From assembly GCA_963817375.1 (NCBI GenBank), contig CAWFOB010000006.1:614262-678261 (forward strand): 64,000 nt of DNA. The letters run 5' to 3'. The translations under genes were made by a program, and so were the position numbers. Below, in pieces: positions 57,870 to 64,000 of the stretch. How positions within the stretch are numbered: position 1 is the stretch's first letter; the number at the start of each line of letters is the position of its first letter. The notes beneath the pieces are model-generated. The model worked only from the letters and a program-made list of their open reading frames with translations. It was not told the origin of the DNA and made no database searches. This stretch comes from JACVRM01 sp963817375. Its GTDB lineage: Bacteria > Actinomycetota > Thermoleophilia > Gaiellales > Gaiellaceae.

Positions 57870-58781
57870 GGGCCTATCCCAAAACTGAACAAAAGGCCAC
57901 CACGAGCGTAGAACAGGACATGGAAGTCACTTAGTTCTTTGCACGGAGGTGGGTATGCAGTTGCGATTGGAGTGGTCGGTTTGCGCAGATGCCGGAGAAA
58001 ATGTGGCGGCGGTTCGAGCCGTTGTTGCCCAGGTATCGGCGCAGTCGGAAGGGCGGGCGGCCTCGGGTGAATCTGCGAGGCGTTGCCAACGGCATCTTCT
58101 ATCTGTTGCGGACGGGCTGCCAGTGGAAGGCGTTGCCGCCGCAGTTCGGTTCGCCGAGCACGGTGCATCGATACTTCCAGGAATGGAGCCGACGACGCGT
58201 CTTCCATCGCTTCTGGAAGAAGTGTCTGCAAATCTATGACGCGCGACGCGGAATCGGCTGGCGTTGGCAAGCGTGGACGGCTCCATGACCAAGGCGCCGT
58301 TGGGCGGGGAAAAAAACCGGCAAAAACCCCACCGATCGCGGTAAGCTGGGCGTCAAGCGATCGGTCGTGACCGACTGCCGCGGCGTGCCGCTGGGCATTG
58401 CCATCGCCGGGCCAACGCTCACGACGCTCACTCTGCTGCGGGCCACGTTGCGATCGATTCCCGTGCCGCGTCCCAAGTCGGTCGGACGGTCGCAAGCAAC
58501 ATCTGTGCCTGGACAAGGGATACTGCGGCCAGCCCACGGAGACTCTCGCGCGACGCTTGCGATTACATCTCTGCACGTTCCCCGCAAGGGCGAGGTTCAA
58601 GCCAAACGTCGTGCCGGGCAACGCGCCCGTCGCTGGGTAGTCGAAGGCAGCCACTCCTGGACGAACCGTGCGCGGCGTCTTCTTGTCCGTTGGGAAAAGA
58701 AAGTCGGCAACTACTTGGCTTTCGTCCATCTGCAATTCGCCTACATCGCCTTGAAACAAGCCGGGGTTTTGGGATAGGCCC
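57870..58781 (+). mobile_element. Complete 912-bp IS5-type insertion sequence with TAA target duplication
   Basis: The ends are perfect 16-bp inverted repeats (GGGCCTATCCCAAAAC at the left, its complement at the right). The element is flanked by TAA on both sides (57867-57869 and 58782-58784), the 3-bp duplication of the ISL2/IS1031-like branch of IS5. It carries one transposase gene in the same direction as the interrupted AraC gene. Confidence 0.85.
57989..58777 (+). pseudogene. IS5-family transposase of the element at 57,870, frameshifted
   Basis: The first part is intact in one frame: MPEKMWRRFEPLLPRY, GRPRVNLRGVANGIFYLLRTGCQWKALP and HRYFQEWSRRRVFHRFWKKC. The catalytic part is in shifting frames: KNPTDRGKLGVKRSVVTD-like residues, GVPLGIAIAG, CLDKGYCGQPTETL and a final frame ARRWVVEGSHSWTNRARRLLVRWEKKVGNYLAFVHLQFAYIAL with the catalytic Glu. 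Members of this branch often use a two-frame organisation. Here at least four shifts occur, more than programmed frameshifting would need, so sequence error is likely. Confidence 0.75.
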
Positions 58782-58910
58782 TAAGTTGACGTTGAAGCAC
58801 ATCGGCACCGGTTGGGTTTTGAAAGCCAATTTCACTTCTCAAATGCATTCAAGCAGGGCACTGGCATGTCGCCGAGCCAATGGCGCATGTCGGTGGGTTT
58901 GCGAGAGAAA

Positions 58911-59502
58911 TCAACGTGAATCGCTCAGCGGCAACTTCTCCCGCACCGCCGTTTCTGCTTCCCGTTCGGCGACGCGCTCTTGACCGATTCGTTTGGTCGC
59001 CCGCATGATCCGCTGCGCGGAAATCTCCAACTCCGCCTCTTCCTTCAGGTCCGTGCTGGCTTGCTCGAAGCTGTTGGCATGACTGCCCGCGTAGACCATC
59101 TTGCGGAGCACCGCCGGAGAGGCCGTGTCATCGGGCGCGATTCCCAATGCCTGGGAGTGAGGGAAAAAAAGCCTTGCGACATCGCTTGCAGCGTCCATAG
59201 GATTCTTGCCAGACGGCTTCTCCTCGTTTGGCCTGGAGGAGCCGTCCGGCAATTTCGTCCAGGGGGATCGGTTCCCCGCATCCGCTGCACTTGCCCGCCG
59301 CATGGCCAGCCGCTTCGGCTTGCTCTTGCAGCCCCTCGGAGAGCAACGCGCAGGCGATGGCGTCGCCGACTTCCCCCGTCTCGTCTTCGATCTCGGCAAA
59401 CGTCGTTCCCCAGGCCGGTGCGCCGCATGGCCCCCACATTTCCCGCCGCAGTTCGGCCGTCATGCCCTTGATTCGTTCCCGCAATTCTTCGCTAATCGCC
59501 AT
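58911..59502 (-). pseudogene. ISKra4-like transposase, N-terminal fragment, one frameshift
   Basis: From the ATG at 59502: ELRERIKGMTAELRREMWG, EIEDETGEVGDAIACALLSEGLQEQ, a zinc-finger-like CSGCGEP with CKRCRKAFFP, and after a shift near 59,165 QALGIAPDDTASPAVLRKMVYAGSHANSFEQASTDL and EISAQRIMRATKRIGQERVAERE. This resembles the N-terminal part of ISKra4-family transposases common in planctomycetes. The DDE half is absent. The family call is moderate confidence. Its 3' end overlaps the end of the AraC gene by a few bases. Confidence 0.55.
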
Positions 59503-59764
59503 CCCTGGCTACCTCCTTTACCTAGAACTTCGCCGCTCGGCTCCCACCGAGCAAAACTTCCCCCCTTTTGTTTACCATGCCACGGCGGACTTACAAAGTG
59601 CGGGAGCTGCACCCCCGACCAGTTGGGTACAAAATTCTGCCATTGATCCGGCCCATGTTCCCGTATATACTCTGTCGCCCCACTGGGTTCGTATCTTTTT
59701 GGCAGGCTTTGTGATAGGTCGCATCCGGCGGTCCCGAGCCGCCGCGTCGAGCAGGGAGGCTCGC

Positions 59765-60555
59765 GTGACCGGATACTTTTCGGAAATTTGGCGGCTGCGA
59801 TACTTCTGGATGGCCCTGGTCCGCATTGATCTGCGGAACCGCTACCGGCGCTCGGTGATCGGCATCGGCTGGTCGCTGTTGCAGCCGATCGCCATGACGA
59901 TCGTGCTTGTGCATCGTCTTCAGCCAGTTGTTCAACCAGGACGATTCGCACGTTCGCGCCGTTTCTGCTGAGCGGGCTGACGTTCTGGGCCTTCATCACC
60001 GCCGCGGTGATGCAGGGCTGCCAGTGCTTCTTCCAGGGCGAATCGTACATCCGCCAGCATCCCGCGCCGCTGGCGATCTATCCGTTGCGAACCACGCTGG
60101 GCGCCGGGCTTCCACTTCCTGCTGGGATTCGGCATCGCCGTGGTGTTCGTTTGGTGCGTCAACGGCTTCGGAAACGTGCCGGCGCTGCTGAGCCTCGTGC
60201 CCACGTTGGTGCTGCTGTTCGTCATCGGCTGGTCGCTGGCCGTGTGCATGGGCGTGGCCAACGTGATGTTTCAGGACTCGCAGCACCTGATCGAGGTCGT
60301 GATGCAGATCCTGTTCTACGTGACGCCGATCATGTATCCGGCCGGAGCTGCTGATGGGACGGCGGCTCGTGTCGTGGTTCGTCCGCTTGAACCCGCTTGG
60401 CCGCGTTCCTGGAACTGATCCGCAAACCGCTCTTGGACGGGCGAGCTTCCCTCGCTGTGGGCCGTCGGCATGGCCGCGCTGCGACGGTCGTCGCCGTCGC
60501 CGCCGCCGTCCTGGCCTTGAAACGCTTCGAAAAACGCATGATCTTCTACCTCTGA
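59765..60555 (+). pseudogene. ABC-2 type permease for polysaccharide/teichoic-acid-type export (Wzm/TagG-like), frameshifted
   Basis: The GTG at 59765 has GGGAGG five bases upstream. Joined across about six indels it reads YFSEIWRLRYFWMALVRIDLRNRYRRSVIGIGWSLLQPIAMTIVL, FAPFLLSGLTFWAFI, GESYIRQHPAPLAIYPLRTTLG, LVLLFVIGWSLAVCMGVANVMFQDSQHLIEVVMQILFYVTPIMYP, LVSWFVRLNPL and a final KRFEKRMIFYL, ending at 60555. That is a full-length six-helix exporter subunit of about 260 residues. It moves lipid-linked polysaccharide across the inner membrane together with the ATPase encoded five bases downstream. Confidence 0.78.
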
Positions 60556-60559
60556 CCAC

Positions 60560-61329
60560 ATGAGCTCTGATTCGAACTAGACGACGTCGGGCTGAGGTTC
60601 CAGGTGCGGCGATGCGGCCGCATCAGCCTGAAGGAATATCTGCTGCACGGCATGTTCCGCCGCTCGAAGAAGACCACCTTCGAGGTCCAGGCCCTGGAGG
60701 ACATCAACCTGACCGTCGGCGAAGGCGAGCGGCTGGGCATCATCGGCCACAACGGCGCCGGCAAGAGCACGCTGCTGAAACTGCTGGCCGGCATCTATCC
60801 GCCGACCGCCGGCCGCCGCCGCGTCGTCGGCCACATCAGCTCGCTGTTCGACATCGCCCTGGGCTTCGAGCACGACGCCAGCGGCTGGGAGAACATCATG
60901 TACCGCGGCTATCTTCCAGGGCGAGACGCCCGCGGTCGATCCGCGCCAAGATGCAGCCGATCGCCGAGTTCAGCGAGTTGGGCGACTTCCTCAACATGCC
61001 CGTGCGCTACTATTCGGCCGGCATGATGGTGCGGCTGGCCTTTTCCATCGCCACGGCCATCGAGCCGGAGATCCTGATCGTCGACGAGGTGCTGTCGGCC
61101 GGCGACATGGCCTTTCAGACCAAGGCCCGCGAGCGGATGCAGAGCGCTGATGTCGAACGCCCGGGCGGTGATCGTCGTCAGCCACGATCTGACGTCGCTG
61201 GCGCTGCTGTGCGACCGCGTGCTGTGGCTCGACCACGGCAAGATGCAGATGATCGGCCCGACGGAGGAAGTGATTGCGGCGTATACCCAACAAGTCAACG
61301 GCGGCGCGCAGCAGCGCCAGGCGGCGTAG
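60560..61329 (+). pseudogene. ABC transporter ATPase for polysaccharide export (Wzt/TagH-like), frameshifted
   Basis: The gene starts at the ATG at 60560 and, after an indel, LDDVGLRFQVRRCGRISLKEYLL. The ATPase core reads GEGERLGIIGHNGAGKSTLLKLLAGIYPPTAG (Walker A) and ISSLFDIALGFEHDASGWENI. After shifts near 60,920 and 61,150 come the signature RYYSAGMMVRLAFSIATAIEPEILIVDEVLSAGD (Walker B) and VIVVSHDLTSLALLCDRVLWLDHGKM with the H-loop. The stop is at 61327. The long loop between Walker A and the signature and the YSAGM signature are typical of Wzt/TagH exporters. There is no C-terminal carbohydrate-binding domain. Confidence 0.82.
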
Positions 61330-61440
61330 ACGGGTAAGTGGCTGACGCAACGATGCGTCAAGACGAATGCCGGCGACCAACGCGCGATGCCGTGCGGACT
61401 CGAGCGTGCCACGCACGGCTTGGTCCAGTCAACGAACCCC

Positions 61441-62640
61441 ATGCGGCTTCTGTATTTTTCACCCGTTCACGCCGGCAGCTACGCCCAGCGGCCGCACTTC
61501 ATGGTGCGGGCGTTGCTCGAGTGGGGCGTCGAGTCGGTGTTGTGGGTGAATCCGTATCCCTGCCGCTTGCCGCGGTGGCACGACCTGCGCCGCGTCGGCC
61601 GGTCTGCACGATCAGGGCACGCCGCTCGACCCGCGCGTCCGCGTGCTGGACGTGCCGGCCTTGCCCATCGAGCCGCTGCCGCTGTGGCGCCGTGGCTGAA
61701 TCGCCGATTGCTGTGGCGGAATGCGTGGCGCGAACATCGAGCGAGTTCGCCGCCGGCGGTCCGCTGATGCTGGGCATCGGCCGACCTGTGCCTTGGCGCT
61801 TGGCCGGCTCTGGCGCGGTTGCAGCCGGCCGCCAGCTTTTTCGACGCGATGGACAATTTCCCCGAGTTTCATCGCGGGCTCTCCCGCCGGGCGATGCGGC
61901 GCCACGAAGACGCCGATCGCCGGCGAGGTCGACCTGGTCGTGGCCTCGTCCACGTTCCTGGCCGACAAGTTCGCCCGCCGCGGCCTTCGCGTCGAGAAGG
62001 TGCTGAACGCCTGCGAGGACACACGACCGAGGGGGAGGTTGGCGATGGAGACTTGGCGACGATCGGCGAACGATCCTCCGCTTTCAATCTCTCTCCGCTC
62101 ACTCCCCTCTCGCCGTCTCCCGTCCTCGGCTACCTCGGCTGCATCGGCCATTGGTTCGATTGGCCGCTGGTGATTCGGCTTGCCGAGGCGCTGCCGCAGG
62201 CGCGGATCGAGCTGGTCGGGCCGTGCGCCGTTGCGCCGCCCGACGACCTGCCGGCCAACGTGCGGCTGCTGCCCGCCTGCAAGCAATCGGAGGCCGCCGG
62301 CCACCTGGCGCGGTTCTCGGCCGGCTTGATTCCGTTCCGGCAGCAATGCGCTGACGGCCGGCGTCGATCCGATCAAGTACTACGACTATCGCGCCGCCGG
62401 ACTGCCGGTGCTGAGCACGCGCTTCGGCGAGATGGCGCTCCGCGGCCGCGACGACGGCGTGTACTTCCTCGACCGGCGCGACGACTTGGCGGCCGCCGTT
62501 TCGGCGGCGCTCGGCCATCGCCGCGACGCGGCCGAGACGAGCCGATTCCGCCGCGACAACAATTGGACTTCGCGTTTTCGCCAGAGCGACGAGTCTTCGA
62601 TCCCTGCTGGCCCGCGTCACGGATGCGACGCGCGGCTTGA
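61441..62640 (+). pseudogene. Glycosyltransferase (GT-B type), frameshifted
   Basis: The ATG at 61441 reads RLLYFSPVHAGSYAQRPHFMVRALLEWGVESVLWVNPYPCRLPRWHDL. Later segments in other frames include FDAMDNFPEFHRGLS, VDLVVASSTFLADKFARRGLRVEKVLNACED, LGYLGCIGHWFDWPLVIRLAEALPQARIELVGP, NVRLLPACKQSEAAGHLARFSAGLIPF and VDPIKYYDYRAAGLPVLSTRFGEM. The last is the acceptor/nucleotide-sugar motif region of GT4-like enzymes. It resembles the group of glycosyltransferases with YDY-x-A-A/G-x-P that act in exopolysaccharide assembly. It lies between the exporter genes and a lipid-carrier sugar transferase. Confidence 0.72.
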
Positions 62641-62660
62641 GTTTTCGCAATGGATTGCAC

Positions 62661-64000
62661 ATGAACTCGTTGGTGTTGATATCCGTCGGTGGCCTTCGTG
62701 GCGTCGCTGCTTCTGACGGCGGCGGTGCGGGCCGTTGCGCGGCGCTGGGACATCGTCGATCGGCCCGACGGCAAACGCAAGCTGCACGGCCGGCCCGTGC
62801 CGCTGTGGGGCGGCGTGGCCGTCTACGGCGCCACCGTGCTCGGGCTGCTGGCCGTCCGCTTCGGCCGGCGGCGCCAGCGCCGAGTTCACCGAGCTTTCCA
62901 CCGCCTGGATGATCGCCGCCGGCTTCGTCTGCTTTGTCGGCAGCATCGACGACCGCTTCGACCTCCCCTCGCGCGTGAAGCTGGCCCTGCAAATCGTCTC
63001 GGTGCTGCCGATCGTCCTGTTGGGATACTACGTCGATCGCATCGTCGCCTTCGGCTGCCCGATCGAATTGGGCTGGCTGGGCATTCCGCTGACGGTCCTT
63101 TGGCTGGTCGGCTGCATCAACGCCCTGAATCTGATCGACGGCATGGACGGGCTGGCGTCGATCGTCGGCCTTTCGACCGCCGCCATGCTGGGCGTGATCG
63201 CCGCCAGCCAGGGCACAGACCACGTGGCCGCGATGGCCATCGTGCTGGCCGCCTCGCTGGCCGGCTTTCTCATCTACAATCTCCCGCCGGCCAGCATCTT
63301 TCTCGGCGACTCCGGCAGCATGGTGATCGGACTGACCGTCGGCCTGCTGGGAATTCAAGGGACGTTGAAGACCTCGGCCACGCTTGGCGATCACCGCCCC
63401 GGCCGTGGTGATGACCCTGCCGATGTTCGACATCGTCGCGGCGATCGTGCGGCGACGGCTGACCGGCCGGCGGTTCGACGCGCCCGATCGGCTCCACATC
63501 CACCATCGCCTGCTCGATCGCGGCTGGACCCCGTGGCAAGTCCTCTGCCTGATCGGCGCGATGTGCCTGACGACCGGCGCCGCCGCCACGGCCGCCACGA
63601 TCTTCCGCCGCGACGCCCTGGCCTGGATCACCGCCATGACGCTTGGTCGTGCTGATGATCCGCCTGCGGCTGTTCGGCCACGACGAGTTCGCCTTGGCCA
63701 AGCAAGCGACTGGTCCGAGCGGTGAAATCCTGGCGTCGCAGCTTGGGGACGGCTTGCGCGCCGGCTTCGCATCCCCGGATCGTCGGCCAGCCGACCGAAT
63801 CTGAGCGCGCTGGTCGATCAAACCCTGAACCCGGAATCCGCACACATCGAATCTCGAACTTTGGGATCTGTTGCTTCGCAACCTCCGGGCGTGGGACATT
63901 CGCCAAGTGGAGTTCAGCTCGCCGCTGCAGGATCGGCCGCGGCGAATTCGCTGGATCGACCCGCGGTCGCCGGTCGGCGAGTGCTGCCACTGGTCGTTGT
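62661..64000 (+). pseudogene. WecA/MraY-family undecaprenyl-phosphate sugar-1-phosphate transferase, frameshifted, 3' end outside window
   Basis: The ATG at 62661 opens a polytopic protein. It contains AVARRWDIVDRPDGKRKLHGRPVPLWGGVAVYG (the first conserved loop), GSIDDRFDLPSRVKLALQ with the DD motif, GCINALNLIDGMDGLASI, FLGDSGSMVIGL, and HIHHRLLDRGWTPWQ with the HIHH of the WecA type. Shifts occur near 62,690, 62,880, 63,385 and 63,650. After the membrane part a soluble region follows, with LLRNLRAWDIRQVEFSSP near 63,850-63,905, and runs off the window. The enzyme would start lipid-linked glycan synthesis feeding the ABC exporter upstream. Confidence 0.78.

Larger units (their letters stand above)
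57095..58919 (+). pseudogene. AraC-family regulator interrupted by an IS5-type element
   Basis: The ATG at 57095 (SD AGGGG) opens an N-terminal sensing domain: DFFRYFPIGKRDRQWGLYVSGVG, EYQALYILHGRGTFESK, LLFPGEWHRYRPDKETGWDEYWASFGG. The C-terminal DNA-binding domain follows: ELARSFHISDDHFRRLFKRQTGMAPYEYYLELKM. At 57869 an insertion sequence intervenes. Beyond it, from 58785, the domain resumes with LTLKHIGTG, then SQFHFS-type residues and MSPSQWRMSVGLREKST to a stop at 58917-58919, so the two halves join perfectly when the element is removed. Several single-base shifts also occur. It probably regulated sugar-use genes such as the adjacent GH106/UroD-like pair. Confidence 0.78.

Noticed and set aside
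1..64000. tRNA, rRNA, CRISPR arrays, phage structural genes, toxin-antitoxin pairs
   Set aside because: I looked for them on both strands and saw none that could be supported.

Overview
Positions 1 to about 45,590 look like one coherent stretch of a high-GC actinobacterial chromosome. The reasons are almost exclusively G/C third codon positions, many GTG starts, start/stop overlaps of the ATGA and GTGA type, -10-like TAnnnT hexamers only 6-9 bases before several GTG/ATG starts (leaderless genes), and a group of secreted repeat proteins. A Thermoleophilia/Gaiellales-like organism is my best guess, but no marker here proves the class. After about 45,590 the character changes abruptly. A 5'-intact moxR gene breaks off and is followed by an IS1182-like transposase fragment, a cation/proton antiporter fragment, then alphaproteobacterial-looking genes and insertion-sequence debris (46.2-53.4 kb), then planctomycete-looking genes (53.4-64 kb: GH106, UroD-like, DUF1559 pseudopilin, AraC, polysaccharide ABC exporter, WecA-like transferase). 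I read the window as a chimeric assembly joined at mobile-element sequence, not as one replicon.

Actinobacterial part. 1-1,260: secreted seven-bladed Vgb-like propeller (partial). 1.4-5.2 kb: small membrane protein with two intramembrane Asp, a heme-binding ferric-reductase-like membrane protein next to an ApbE flavin transferase, and an SDR epimerase/uronate-dehydrogenase-like enzyme. 5.2-17.8 kb: five consecutive same-strand genes for secreted proteins built of 5-7 tandem domains of about 90-120 residues, each opening with an (I/V)C(K/A) motif and carrying a second Cys in a G-x-C motif. Four of the five genes begin their own unit with terminators and/or leaders, and three share an upstream TCACCCA-N4-GGGGGA element. 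17.9-22.3 kb: MFS exporter, a small exported protein, nagA, rpmE with a structured leader, and a principal-type sigma factor with a strong terminator. 22.5-28 kb: an MhqO/MhqD-like dioxygenase and esterase pair, an NAD(P)-binding protein, two small proteins, a methyltransferase, and a trpB2-type gene shredded by single-base indels. 28-34 kb: L,D-transpeptidase overlapping a giant adhesin-like protein. 34-45.6 kb: rsgA, an NrtR-like Nudix regulator divergent from a NiaP-like transporter with a palindrome between them, a putative metallopeptidase, EamA permease, LysR regulator, HMG-CoA lyase-like protein, EmrB-type MFS, VOC protein, YyaL/DUF255 protein and the moxR fragment.

Second part. Nearly every gene here is broken by single-base frameshifts. 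The same insertion-dominated signature appears in trpB2 at 26.5-27.9 kb, which points to uncorrected long-read errors more than to biological decay. The mobile DNA is real structure: a complete 912-bp IS5-type element (57,870-58,781) with 16-bp inverted repeats and a TAA target duplication interrupts the AraC gene. An IS21 remnant has istB, the 3' part of istA, an accessory ORF and tandem 23-bp end repeats. There are also pieces of IS701, another IS5, an ISKra4-like transposase and a group II intron reverse transcriptase. The planctomycete end encodes a plausible surface-polysaccharide operon (ABC permease, ATPase, glycosyltransferase, undecaprenyl-phosphate sugar transferase). I saw no rRNA, tRNA or CRISPR array.
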